A stretch of 64,000 nt of DNA from Branchipolynoe longqiensis. Lineage: Eukaryota > Annelida > Polychaeta > Phyllodocida > Polynoidae. Location: NCBI GenBank assembly GCA_030323885.1, contig CM059187.1, forward strand, positions 83,846,027 through 83,910,026, given 5' to 3'. A program made the translations under genes and the position numbers. Below are positions 35,501 through 50,500 of the stretch, one piece after another. Numbering within the stretch: the first letter of the stretch is position 1; every line of letters starts with the position of its first letter. Below the pieces are notes generated by a model. The model did not search any database. It had not been told where the DNA came from and was given only the letters and a program-made list of their open reading frames with translations.

Positions 35501-38500
35501 CTGTGAAATAAACAGTGAAATAAAAGCTCACATAAAAATTAGCCAATAAGAATAATGCAAATCTGAAGAAAGAAAGCAGATGAAAGAAACAAAGCAAGCA
35601 AGCAAGCAAGAAAGCAGATGAAAGAAACAAAGCAAGAAACAAAGCAAGCAAGAAAGACGGGAGGGAGGGAGGGAGGGAGGGAGGGAGGGAGGGAGGGAGG
35701 GAGGGGGAGGGAGGGAGGGAGGGAGGGAGGGAGGGAGGGAAGGAGGGAAGGAAGAAAGGAGGGAGGGCGGGAGGGAAGGAAGGGACGGGGGGAGGAAGGA
35801 AGGAAGGAAGACAGGAAGGAAGGAAGGAAAGAAGGAAGGAAGGAAGGAAGGAAGGAAGGAAGGAAGGAAGGAAGGAAGGAAGGAAGGAAGGAAGGAAGGA
35901 AGGAAGGAAGGAAGGGCATAATGGGACATAGTGCTAGCATAGTGGGGCATACCTTCTTCGTAGGTCTCAAACGGATTGAACTCTTCCAGCTCATCATCAT
36001 ACTCGAACCATCTGGCCTCCGGCTTGGAGGAGTAAGCAGTGCGCTTACTGCAGAATACCAAGTGGTTCGCTGTGGGTGGAAAAGTGGCAAGATTCAGTAA
36101 AATGTTTAATCTTTAATTAATAAACATGCATCCGATATGTCAATTACGTGGATCAAAGAGATTACATGCGCAGTCAGTTTAAATTATCTTATGAAAGCAA
36201 TGGGGGAGAACTGACTGGCTTTAGAAGTGGAATTCGTAGATTTTCCTCTGATCTTACCAGATCTCGTAAATAATTGAGGCAATTTTGGTTGAGGACCATT
36301 ATATCGTTTACTAGTTTTAGACACCCAAATCACACAAATGAGTTGTCAGTGACCATAGGAATTGTCCACTCAGTGTTTAGAAATGACCACCGTCTGGTCA
36401 GAAACCACATGGTGCCACTTAGTAAGTGTCCCGATTGGTGAGCCCAGGAGATTGGTTGGTTGTTGGAGTTTTACATCCTGGCAACATCTATGGTCATATG
36501 AGGACGGGTACTGACTTGTGACAGTGTGCACTCATGGCGACTTTATAGTGCTGCCCACTGGAAAATCAGGCCACCAGCAACATGAACCAATATCCCACTC
36601 AGTCACATTATCCTGACACTGACACTGCCCTATACTATTAATGCCAGGCACCAGGCTAGGAAGTGACAAGTATCAATTTTATAAGTCATTGGTTTGACTT
36701 GACCGGGAACCGAACTCCTGAGCTCCCGCACACGAGTCTGTGCTCTACCGATTTAGCCACCGCGCCCTGTAAGGGTCCACGAGAAGGCCATGAATACCAA
36801 CACTGGGGGCAGCACCAAGTGACCTACTGATATAGGATACCTGCCTCTAAGAAAGGTGGAGCAGAGCCAGGGTCTTAATTAGCATCCCACCGGCTTATCT
36901 TGCTGCTACCTCCGGCCTTAAAAAAAAAACAGCCTTTCAAAAATGTTCTTTCATAAAGTAATTAGTCATTAAAAAGAGTTGTACCATGGCTATCTCTCTA
37001 TCCTTTCTGACTGCACGCGGTGGCCGAATCAATATGAGCACAGGCTTCTGGTCCAGAAAGTTGGGAATTTGAATCGTGGCCGGGTCAAACCATGACTTCC
37101 AAAATTTATACTTCTCACTAGCTAGCCTGGAACTCAGCATTACTAGTGTAGTAGTCTGTACATGAGCCCCACTACCACGCGGTGGCAGCAGACACTATGC
37201 CGCACACCTACGCAGTTACACTGAACTGCGCTAGGTGGCGGCACGCTAGACACCGGGCAGAGCCCCGACTGGGCTGCCCTCTACTGCGTGTGGCTAGCAC
37301 ACCCCCCACCCACTTATAGAGGCGACATGGGACCTGGTGAGTTAGAGGGCAGGTCAGTTGACTGTTGATGCCGTGGAGAGCAGAGAGGTTTTGTAATAAA
37401 CCAGGTTGAAGCGTACTGAAACTAAATCTTGGCGTTCTTCCGTGAGTGCGTGACAGTGTGGAAGACCGTGGGCCATCAGACTAGGATATGGCAAGGACTG
37501 GTTAGCTCAGTGTTTGGATAATGTGACCGAGTTAGAAAAACAGGTCATGGTGCCAGCGACCTGGTTTACCAGTGGAGCAGCACTATAAAGTCGCCTCAGC
37601 ACGTGCGCACTGTCACAAGTCGGTATCCTTGGATGTTGCAAGGATGTAAAACCCCAAACAAACAAACAAACTCTACTGTCTAGCTTAGGGCCATTCGAAA
37701 TTACTCCACCCACCAACAAGGAGTATTATGTAAGCTTGCCTACAGTGGTGTTAAAGTTGCATAGTCCGATGGTCTTGCGTTTCTTTCCCTTTTCTGAGAT
37801 AAAGATATTAAATTGATTGTCATATTCTACCTTACTTTAGTTTGAAGTAACTTTCATTTTAACTGACCCACTTTGCAGATATTTGAAGTGCAAAATTAAT
37901 TTGGCATGCATGCCAAACCTCTGACACCATAGGCTTCTGCAATAACATGTTCTATTAAATTGACTCAGTATTCCCTTCTATGTGGCAATAAATGTTTAAT
38001 AAATGCATTGGTATCTAAGTTAGAAATGTAGAATCAAATCTAGATAATTGCCGTATTTTTGAAAAGTTGATGCTTTGGGGCTTTAACGCTAAGATTCCAT
38101 ATACACGATATGAGGCACGTGAATGCGAATGTGTACGCAGCATGATATACCCATGCAATTTTCAGTCTTTCTTGCTCCAAATTTGTGAAGGAAAGTAAGT
38201 TGCTGGTTTCCTATGGCAAATTGAGCAGCATTCACGTTTGCATTTGCATTCGCATCAATCGGTCCATAGAGTCATCCACTTGCCGCATTCGCATTCACGT
38301 TCGCATATGAACATATGGAAGCACCACTTTGCATTTACATGCTTTTCCAGTTTTCGTCGCATTCGCATTCTGCGTATATGGAATCTTAACTTAAGTCATG
38401 TATTGATTCAGAAAGTGAACCTACCAACTCGGTTGCCATAGGTACTGGAGTAGCCACATAGGCAGTACATGGCCTGCTCCATACGGGTGTCATTGCGCAC

Positions 38501-41500
38501 GGTGCTTACGGAGGTCTTGTTGGCACTGCCGGAATGCAGCGCCATCATGTGGTTGGAGTACGCATTGTTACATGTGGTGGCAAACCGGCACATCGAACAC
38601 TCCACGTATCGCCTGCAACCAAAAAAGTATTTAGAACAAGCATTCACCCCCACCCACAGTAGGGGTGAATGACGACCATGCTTAAGGCCGAGCAAAAACT
38701 GCTTTGGTATGAATCAACTATATACAAGCTGTGCAAGCAATGTTTATCTATATTGTGTAGATTTGAGGGACTGAGAGAGAAAGTTCTCCACTAAATAAAA
38801 AAAAAACACAGATGGCGGCCACGGGATTCTCTCGAATCAAGTTTTAATCTGCATGATTTCATCAATTCTTCACTTCACAAGTAGTGGGCTATAATAGCTA
38901 AGTAGCTGTATTTGGCTTCTTAGATTGGGAAATCATGTTGATCACTTCATAACCCAGCCTCCCAACACTTTTTCTATGGGGTATGTTTTACATCACTTAA
39001 TATCTGGCCAATCACCGGGACAAACTTAGGCCAACTCTTGAAGACATCTGGAAACGGATTTAGCCAATTTTGCTCATACATGTTATACATTGACTTTTCC
39101 TAATTTGGGATGAAACCTCGTGACCATCAGGTGACATTTACAATATTCATAGAGTAATTTCCGATGTACTAGGTTTAATCTTCTAATCACCTATAACCAC
39201 CTGAGCCATTCTATGTGACAACTGAAACAAAGTAACTCAGAGCATTTGAAGCTAATTTTTGCTATTGGCGGACGTTCACATATCATCCTGAAAGAATAGA
39301 GGGAGAGGGAAAGGGAGAGGGAGAGGGAGAGGGAGAGGGAGAGGGAGAGGGAGAGAGGCGGATGGGGAGAGGGGAAAGAGACACAACAAATAGGAAATTA
39401 AAGACTACAGCCTGAGTCACACTATGGCTTGCGACCTCTGGCGAAAACTTTGCAACCATGAAACCACTGGTCACAGACGGGTCGCCAAGTTATGAAAATA
39501 GTCAGCGACTAGTTTAGTCGCACAGAGGTTTTTGGTATAGCAGCTGCAGCCAAGTGCGACCAAAATGGTCGCAAGGAGGTCAGCAACCACTAAGGACTGA
39601 CTACATTGCGACCACTTTGTGATCACCCGTTTTTTGTAGTCGCAAAGTGGTTGCAAGCATAGTGTGACTAGTCTAATAGGAAAAGGATATACTTCCAAGT
39701 TATTTGTGAATTCCCAAATTCTTCTCTCATTGAAATATGTCATTATTTCCCATTATATCCATGATACCAACAATAAAATCAATTTTTTTTTTTTTTTAAA
39801 GATGTGTTTTTATGCTTTATATTCAGCGGTACAGTGAGAGAATGCTGAGGCATGGGCGGTAGATGGCGCCACGGGTCAGGTTATGAGGAACAAGTAGATG
39901 AGCTGATGAGTAGGTGACCATCCGATGACTTAGAGGCTGGGGGGAATAGATGGATCTTCCGACTTATTATACTTGTATAATGGCTTATACAACATATATA
40001 ATATACATACATATATATATATATACTATAAAATAAAAGAACAACAAAAGGAGAAAATCTTCAATATCTTAAACAAATTAGGGACAACAATAAAACACGG
40101 GGGAAAAAAGTTGGAATTGTGACGGCAGTAGGGCACTCACTTAAAGTGGTCGGCTGAGGTCATGGGGTTATGACACTCGAGACACTTGTGCCCGAGCATG
40201 TCACTGCCACTGTTGAGCTTGAGGCCTCTCATCTCGTGCACCTTGGTGACGGACGTGGCGTTGAGTGATTTGGGCTTGTTGGTCTTGCCCTTGAGGCCGG
40301 CGTCCGGGATGCCCACCTGCACCTGAATCATCACCGTGTCCTTCTTGTCGGTCGCCAATGGTGGACGTGACTTGAGGCCCGCGCCTAGTTTGAAGATGAA
40401 CAAAGGTCATTACAAACCAGGGTTCCATGCATTACACTCACCCCCTCCCCCCCACCCCAACTCAAGTTCTACATCTCTACAGTGAAATAAGCCAAATTTG
40501 TCAGTTGTCCAAGGGACAAGTATGGTAGGATTTTCACTCGTCCATCTGAATTTTCACTTGTCCGTCTGAATTTTCACTTGTCCACAGTACTTACCTTATA
40601 TACACAGTATACAAATATATGAGACTGTCTCAAAAGGTGTTAAGTAATACGGGGCAAAACTTTGTCCATAGTAATGATCAACACACTATCTACTTATGCA
40701 TTTGCTCAGAATAAACTGATTTATTTTTTACATGGTGTTTCATAATCCCAATAGAATACATATCGATTTGAAGCAAATGTGTGTTTTCAGTGTAACCATT
40801 TCTGTGCTGTTTTGTGTCAATCATTACTATGGACAAAAAAACGAAGAGTTAGCACCTTTTGAGACAGGCTCATATACATATGTATCTTGGCTAACAATTT
40901 ATACTTCTTATATATTATATGCAGTGATAGAAATAAGCAAAAATGCTCACTTGTCCACCGGTCTAATTTTCACTTGCCTGTCTAAATTTACACTTGTCCC
41001 TGACAAGCTCTCATTTAGAACGCTGTTCTATGTGGGTATACTCTTGCAACACATATATATATATATATATTCATGCTGTTTGTGCGTGTACTCCAACAGT
41101 TGTTGTTTTACGTCTTAGCAATATCTAAGGTCATATCAGGACGGTCCCACACGTTAGACACCCAACACATCCCACTCTACCCCCCCCCCCCCCGACCACA
41201 AATCAGGTTCTATATTGGTGTACTATAGCAACATTCATGTTCTATGTGGGTATACCCTTGAAACACACATGTTCACATTGTATGTGAGTGTACTATAACA
41301 GTTGTTTCACGTCTTAGCAACATCTAAGGTCATATCAGGACGGGTACCAACATGTGACAGTATGCACTCATGGCAACTTCATAGTGCTGCCCCACTGAGA
41401 GACCAGACCGCCGGCACCATGACCCAATACTAATGTAGGTAGTCTCCTGGAACTTGGCTAAGCTATACATGGTATTTGGAATCATGGCAAAGCTAATGTG

Positions 41501-44500
41501 GTCACAAGATTGACCTTAATTTTTTGGTGGTGTCCCTACTTAATGGCTTTCTCAAAGTAGGTGACCAAGGGGATGGCACCATAAATTCACTGATTATTCT
41601 TTCTATGCTGTCCGAAATCATTAGTTAATACACCAGTATCTAAGTTGGCGATATAGGATCAAATGTAGGTTAAGGTTGGTTGTTGGAGTTTTACGTCCTG
41701 GCAACATCTAAGGTCATATTAGCCATGCAACCTTTAAAGTTTCCGGACTGAGACTGACAAAAAAACGGCGTGTAATATATGTATATACAAGAACACTACA
41801 CGGCATACCTTTCTGGTTGGGGAGGTGGTCCTTGGCCCTGTGTGTCTTCACCTCCAGTGGGTTCAGGAATGTGAGCTTGCACGTGGGACACTTCTTCTTT
41901 TTCGAATTCGACTGGTGCCGCTGTATGTGTTGCCAATAGTTCTGGGTCATGCCCCAACCGTTCTGCTTGGAGAAGTTGATTCGGAAAACGCGCAAGCAGT
42001 ACAAACACAGCGTGTGCTGCGAGCTGTCGTGTCGCTGAGAATAAAATAAAACAGAAAAAAAGAACATGAATTCAGCATTATTTTCTGCAAATAGTTTGTC
42101 ATCTCTAATGTACTTTTGTGGCTGTTGGCTGGTGGTTTTGAAGTTATAATTAACCACAAGGGGCGTGCTAGAAGTGAGTAGTAGGCGCAGTACTCGAAAG
42201 AGGGCGCCACCTAGGCATCCATTTGTGCGCAATAACAACGAGAGCTCCGTCTCTATCTCAGCCAGCTGCCTGAACTTCTTCATGTGTAACTTCCTTGATT
42301 TGAAGGTATTTGTCTTTCCCAGTTTCTCAAAGTTATACATACAGGAAAAACAATATATGTGTGAGGGTATTATAAAGGCGCATAAAGGATGTTCTTATTA
42401 ATAGTGTAATCACCGCTATGTTGTGTCCTACTTTATGGGTGACCCCATCCCTTCTTGGGAGCGGTGGCGCCACCACTGGCCTAACATGCACACCCGCGCA
42501 CACACACAAACAAACAAAGCAAAAAGTAGTAAATCCACTGTTTCCTTGTGATTGATTTAATAGGACAACTCTGCATCCAAATCAATGTTGTCCTGATATA
42601 TACATGTATATATACAGTAGGTATCCGGTCACCAAACAGCCTCGAAATGAACCAAAAAACACTTTATACACTGAACATTTTTCAACACCGGGTCGGGCGG
42701 GGTCGCCGATCACAAGGCGTGGAATGCCCAAACGTTAAAGGAACGACAAATTCCTGACCTAAAAACTCACAAAAAATATCTGTGCAAAACAAGGCTAGGA
42801 AACCCTCACTAAGCTGCACTGCAAAGGGGCATGTGATATGTCACGGCCCACCAGCGGGACGCCCAATGGAAGGTAACCATGCCAAGAGTAGCCAGATAAC
42901 ACACCACACAGCTACGTACAAGGCTATGATATGTAAATAGGAGTAGGCTTGTCTAGTAATAAGAGTAGAACTAAATAAAATACATATATGCCAAGAAAAT
43001 CAAAAAAAAACTAACATAGGCTACTAACCATACCAACCAAATATCTATCTGCTACTGAAATGCAGGCAATCAAATAACTTATCAGCAGCTACTGTGTGGT
43101 AAGATAACACCAACACTACAACTGGCCAGCATTGAAAACAAGCCTGGGTACCCAGGCTTATATGCTATGGACAGTATAAATACAGCCACAATAAAAAAAT
43201 CAACAACAAAAATATCACAAGCTTAGCTTGCAGTCAGGCTCTACTGTTTATATGAACATACCAAACCACTTGCTTGGTTGAGAACCCAGTATGTAAGCGG
43301 ACTCACCTTTTTGAAATGGTCGACGACGTCACTGTAGAGCGAGGACCGGAAGTTGCACAGCTGGCAGATGTAGGGCATCTCTCCGGCCGTGTGGTTGGTC
43401 TTCATGTGCGCACGCAGCATGCTCTGGTTCTCATGGTCCTTCTCGCAGATCCGGCACACAAGCACATTCCCCGTGTTCTGATGAACCTGGCCCGTGCGAT
43501 ATGAAGAGGAATTAATAATATGATTTAGATTGATTGATTGATTAGTGGTTTCTTTAAATTGTTATTCAACTATCGCTTTTACATAGATTGTAAAAGCATA
43601 CAATCAATGGTGTGTCAATAGACACTCATGAATTTAAAAAGCTCATAATCATATAATTTGTGGCCATGGAGAATAAAATTCTAGATAAAAGTTAAAGGTT
43701 TTATTATTATTAATTGATCAAATTGGTTTAATAAACTATATGAGGTGGTACAGACCAGCTGTTGTCAAAATGCTAAAATGTCTTCTTGTTTTACTTTAGT
43801 AAAGAGGTCATGCATGCAGTGTAAAATTATTGGCACCGGGCCAAAAGAAATTGATACAATTTAATAAAAATATGTTTGAGTGTCAGTGGGTACTGACACC
43901 CAATACATTCAGGGGGAGGATCCCCCTTAAGCAGGAAAGCATGTGTAAGCCATGAGTGGCCATTACGGAAGTGGCTAAGGACCACTTAGCCAGGTGGAAA
44001 ATTTGGGTCATGGTGCCGTTGGCCTGGTGTCCCAGTGGTGGAGCACAATGAAGTCGCCATGAATGCGCACTGTCACAAATCGGAACTATCCTGATATGAC
44101 CGTATATGTTGCTAGGACGTAAAACAGGCAGCCGCAGCACTCACCCCCTCAATGTGACATTGCATGTCGAAGGGTGTGTCAAATTGTTTGTAGCAGTGCT
44201 TGCACTGGGTGAGGTCGGCCAGATCCAAGCTCTGCTGCTTTTCGTTGTCAATGTGCGCCTGCATGTGCATCATCATCCGAACGTTGTTGTACAGCATCTT
44301 GTGGCAGAACCAGCACTGTGGACAGTAAATGCACAAAAATCCATTAGTGGGGGATACATTGTGGAGTAACACACATGTACAGATCTAGTCTCGCTCTGCT
44401 GCAATAATTTTTATTAATATTATTAATTTATTATTATCACTATTATCATCGAATACTTGAAGTCAGTATATCGACTGTGAATCAACATAAAAGTAAATCG

Positions 44501-47500
44501 CAGTGTTCTATAACTAGAACAACTTGCTTAATGCAAACCAAATATGCACACGCTGATCTAGCATTCCGGTCTAAATATATATTGGATTTTCTTTTAACAT
44601 GTGCAGTTAATAAATAACTGATTAACAATGTCTACGTTCCTAATTAGATACTACATGCATAACCATATGACCAGTCATTTATATTAAGAACATTATAATC
44701 TCTATTCCTGCTTTAGAAATTGCTAAACAAAATGTACATGGGTCATTCTCTAAAGCTGGGCACCACATATTTGCTTTCCACATAACGATGGTGATAATTA
44801 ATTCTTTCCTTTATTGATCGTAAGTCAAATAATTTGCATTCACTGTGTGTTAAGCCTATTAACAATGCTACATATATTTAATCTCTCTCACAAAAGATAT
44901 CAGAAGTATACTTGCATGGTTTTATGCTAAAGTGAAAATTTACACATTAACACCCTGCATTTACCCAATTTTTAAATTCCTGTGCGACATAACCTGGTTT
45001 GCTTAACTATAAACAATAAAATGTTGTTTGACTTTGTTGTGTATGCTCAAATGAAACATGGAAATTGCTATTATTTGGAAAAAAATTTTGGCTATTATTT
45101 GAAAGGTTTTCACTTTTACTTTCCATGTCACAATTTAGTGCCTAGTTTCAGAGAATGACCCATATCTAAACCCTAACACCGCAGCTATTCAATGCCTTTT
45201 CACCTTGAATCTAAATTCGCCCTTTCCCTCTCTGTAGGCGGGGTCGCCCTCCTTCTTGCCATAATAATACTCGTCCAGCGGCACCCACGCGCCAGCTAAA
45301 ATAACGTCAACACATTAGAGGTCAAACATGTCGCAGAAGCTTAATTATATATGTTACACAGGGAGGAACTTAAGCCGAGGCTGCTATTTCATATCCATAT
45401 CACCATCTCAATACTATTCTAGCCATATTTTATAGTTGTCAAATAATCATTAAATCAAATAAATAATTAATAAACCAGTAAAATTAAATATTAGATAGAA
45501 TTCTAGCAACAGACAGCATATCACGTACATATTATCTGATTTTTCCACGTTTTGTTGTGTGCGATGTTTAAACAAAACATTAAACAAATTAAACTTCATC
45601 ATATTATTGACATAATATTTGTTATTATTATTAAACAATTACACTCATTTCTGTTTAGTCACACAATTCAGTGCAAAATTGCCCACCTAACTAGGCATCT
45701 ACATACTTTCACTTTCAGCCGGTTTAGCTGTGATACTCGCACGCTTCTTAGCTGGTTGAGGTGTCTCAAATTCAGAGCTGGAGGTTCGTTTTATCCCAAG
45801 TCCAGAAGTACCATGGACTGGCTCGACAGTCCCTGATAATACAAAATTGACATGCATTAGGCCACGTAATACTTCGAATGCATAAACAAACGTACAATAT
45901 CAGAATTGTGATATTATACATGGTTTATGCCACTAGAGTATTTATTATTTAGTTTGTTAGTACCCCTGCAGAATTATCACCCAGTAAAATAGTCATTTCG
46001 TTAGTAATAATCGACCGGAGAGGTTCGCATGTTGCTGTATATACACTGCCGCTGTTCCGATCATGTGTTGGTGTTAGTATGTGTTGTTGTGACATTGGGT
46101 TGTAGTAGTGACATTGTAGTGGTCTTGTAGTGTTGTTATTGGTGTGTATTTAGTTGTGATGCCTTGGAATAAACAATGTGGCAAGCCCCGAAATGGTCTT
46201 TCGGCCGTAGCAAAAACTTCCAGGATATTTGATAAGTTAAGCTTACATTCTATATGGAGGCATTGTTACAAGCTACTGTATGTAGACCTAACATTTTGAT
46301 AGTGGTTAGTATGGTAGTATTCATACTATTACTTATATCGCCCCGAAATGATCTTTCGGCCGTAGCAAAAACTTCCAGGATATTTGATAAGTTAAGCTTA
46401 CATTCTATATGGAGGCATTGTTACAAGCTACTGTATGTAGACCCAACATTTTGATAGTGGTTAGTATGGTAGTATTCATACTATTACTTATATCTTATTC
46501 ACATTTATTTTTATATCTACCTACTATGGACCAAATTATGTAACTACCATAATCCTATGTCTGAAATAAAGAATTGAATTGACTTGAATTGAATATAGGC
46601 TCGGGGGAAAAAAACACCCACATGCGCGAATTCATGTATGCATGTAACACCAATCCATATAGAGACCGACTCCACTATACACATATTGTGTGCCGTGTGC
46701 AAATACTGACCCTCATTTAGTCCTACAGACATTTAAAGCTTTCCCCCATATTGTATATGATGTATGGAAATTGTGCCTACGGAATGTGGGCTTGAGACAT
46801 TCGCTTAAGCCGCATAATGCGATGAAAGCATCAAATTGTATCAACTAAAACCCATACCTAGGTTTGATTTAATATTCAATCACAAAGTCAATTTAGATAC
46901 TGGTGCACACATTGAATATTTAATGCGGCACAAAAGGAATATTAAATTAACTTAATAGAACATATCACTGCTGAAGCCTATAACGTCCAGAATTTCTGTC
47001 TGCATACCAAAATTAATTTAGTATTATTTTCACATCAAATATCTCAAAAGTTAACCCCTTAAAAAAAGTAGATTACAACAAAGAACCAAATATATTTCGC
47101 AAAGCCATTGGATTAAGTATTTGGAGGCGGGAAGCGTGTGAGAGGCAATGTTTGGGTTATGGATGTTTAAACAAACTTTGGATGTAAGATTATTTTTTGA
47201 GGCTGACCAAAAGTTGAAAGTTTATATCTCCACCGTTATACTTAATGTGTGCTTCAGATGGTTAGACTATAAGGTGTCCGTCACAGGGTTAGACTATCAT
47301 GTTCATGTTAGTTAGATAATGTCTTACACTGGAGTTCAAAGGCGATAGGTGACAGGATACTCAACCCGTCCTTCCATAGTGACACGATGTAATCATTTTG
47401 CATGAGTAGGCACCATTTTTGTGGTATTTGATGGGGGGGGGGGGATTTTGTGTTGTTAGGGGAGGAGGGGAGAGTATTGTCAGCGCAGGAGAACTGTACG

Positions 47501-50500
47501 TCCATCATGTGACAATACAGAGTTATTTACAATATATGTGTACATCGTCTGATATTGCTAGTACAGAGATGAAAGTGGTCTCCAACAAAAGAACGCAAAT
47601 CAATCAGAGACGTTGTCGCCACCTAGTGGATTCTAACGGAATCAAGCCATGGTTATTACACCAATGACAAATATCCACGTTTTGGCAGATCTTACTCCAT
47701 AGAACTAGCACTGTCATGGAATCATGGAAAAGTGGCAGAAGTCAGGTTTCAACTGTCATTATTGTGAAGGGGTAGTGTACTGGGTTTAAAATAATTGCCA
47801 CAAAGCGCTACATCTTGAGTATCAATGTGTCAGACAAAATGAACTGTGTGAGCAGGTTATCAACTGTAGGTGGAGGTTTGATTGGTGGATGTTGAATGCT
47901 GTCTCAGCAGCACAGCACAAAGGCAGGTGGCGGACAACAGACAGTACTGCCACTCTGGATTTTACAGCAAAAAAAAGAAAATATCAAAATTGTCTAAAAA
48001 CAAGTATTAATAAAGTATAAATATGGGTGAACTTACCCTGATTTGTGACCATTTGTTACTTTGTTAAGCTAACACATGTACTGCTCGTGAACATGCTTCA
48101 GGAATGATGTATGCAGTGTTGTGAGGAGTTGCGGCTGTTGAACCCTCAGTTTTGCATAGTTCAGTGCACTGTCATGTGGTCACTGACAGCAGAGAGCTCA
48201 GCAAAAGTTACACGCAACAGAACACACACCACTGCTGCATCTCCCAATCCTATAAAATTCCTAATTCTAAGGCTGAAGAGTTTTCAATTACCAGATTGGA
48301 AAAAAAAAGAAAAAAAAGAAAAAAAATACCTTTTCCTGGAAAAAAAGAATAATACTTTTTTTTTAAAGGTATAAAGTGGCAGGAGTGAACAGGCCGACAG
48401 TACTTGCTTCAAGGAAGTAAGTCCGCTATCCATGCTGCTCATGTGTGACGCCACCATCCCACCAAACAGCATTTAGGGTACATACCCAACATAACACAAC
48501 AGTATAAATCCATATTTAATAATATGGACATGGTTATACAATACATCAATTTGTCAAATCTACCTCATTATATACAGTACCGCCAAACAAACAAAAAAAC
48601 GTACTTGTTTGTTTCTCAGGCATCGCTGCGTCAATTTTGAGTCCCGCCCAAACCTTATTATAAGAGCACTTTTGAAAGAAGAGGTTAAATACAACAATGT
48701 TGTCGCTGTGAATTACTCTGGTAAATTAAATATAAAATAAATAACACAGATTCGTCATTTGAAAAATAAAAAGTACAAAACTGCTTTAACCAGCCCGCCC
48801 CATATTCTAACGAAATATCTATGAGAAAAAAGTAGGTTCCTTTGTTTTGCCTAACAATAACTACAGGTATTCCATACTTGACACAACGCAAACCTAGCGG
48901 GGACAAGCAACTTTGTGACACCGACAGCATATTGGTCAGTAAAGACTGTATCTATATTTAATATCAAGGATTTGCCAAGTCTTACTATTAGCGGGCTCCT
49001 TGCTCTTTACCGGGGGAGTGACAGGCTTCTTAGTCGCGGCAGGCCTGGGTGGGATCGGTTGCTGCAAGGCGGAAAATAATGCTGATACTTTTGATGGGCT
49101 TTTGGTAGGAAATTGATGCAAAATATATTTATTGACAATACTTCTAATTGAATCAACGGGCATAAATTTCTTCTCGAGTAAGTGACCATTATGTGCTAAT
49201 TTTCGAAATAATGTTAGCCTTGGAAAATAATGATGCAGAAATAGTTCATCCTTTATTTAGCCAAGTCTATAAAAGCTTAGATAGCAGGAAAACTTTGTTT
49301 TAATGTGTCCTTCACGTAAAACATACTTTCTTTATATAATATCTGACAATGGAGATCCTCACGAGGTTATCTTCTAGACAATAGCACACCTGTTCCTTGA
49401 TACACCTATCAACATTCTGAGCTTCTATCGCTATAATCTATGTTACTTCAGTTTAAAGTAACTTTTCTTATAAATGGCTAACTTAAATGTAGATACTTGA
49501 AGTGAAAACATGCCAAATTAATGTTGATGAAATGCTGGACACCACAGACATCACCAGTAAAAGGTTCTATTAAACTGACTTAGCATTCGAATTTTTGCAG
49601 CAAATTTGATATAAAAAAAAAAAAAAAGAGTACCAGTATCTACGTTGCATAGGTAGGATCAAATCTACGTAACTAGTTTGAGTTTCAAAAGTTTATGCTT
49701 TCATCAGATTATACAGCTTTAAGTAATTTTAGGGAAAAAATATTCACAATAAAATAACTTACACCACAAAAATCTAATTTATGGCAAGTTTCTTATAATA
49801 CCAGGCCATAAAAACATTGATAGCATGCAATTTTACATGTATATTATATGCATGGTAAAATGAGTAGCATGTTTGGAGAGTAAGTTGTAGTTAAGTGCTC
49901 ACGATTGTAAGGGGTGTCCTTGTCATTCGTGTCAGTCTGGAAGGACCCGTCACTTGAATTTCATTAGTTGGAACTGAAAACAGTAATTACCATTAAAGAT
50001 AAATTAGTTTGGGGTAAATACTTTATTTATTTCTCTAAACAGGACGCGGTGGCCGAATCGGTAGAGCGCAGGCTTCCTCAGCAGAAGTTCGGGGAGTTCG
50101 AATCCCGGCCGAGTCAAACCAATGACATACAAAATTTATACTTTTCGCTACCTAGCCTGGCATTCGGCATTATTCGGATAGGGCAAGAACTGGTTAACTG
50201 AGCAACAGGATAATGAGACCGAGTGGGAAATTGGTTCATGGTGTCGGTGGCCTGGTTGGTTGTTGGAGTTTTACGTCCTGGTAACATCTAAGGTCATATC
50301 AGGGCAGGTACTGACTTGTGATACTGCGCACTCATGGCGACTTTATAGTACTGCCCTACTGAAAGACCAGGCTGCCAGCACCATGACCTGATATCCCACT
50401 AGTCACATTATCCGGACACCGAGCCAACCAGTCTTCCAATATCCTAATAATCCCTAGCGTCTGGCTAGGAAGCGACAAGCATAAATTTTTAAGTCATTGG

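Noticed and set aside
35528..36100. Frames encoding poly-FLPS on - and EGGREGGR on +
   Set aside because: These are microsatellite translations, the former overlapping exon 14 only by chance.
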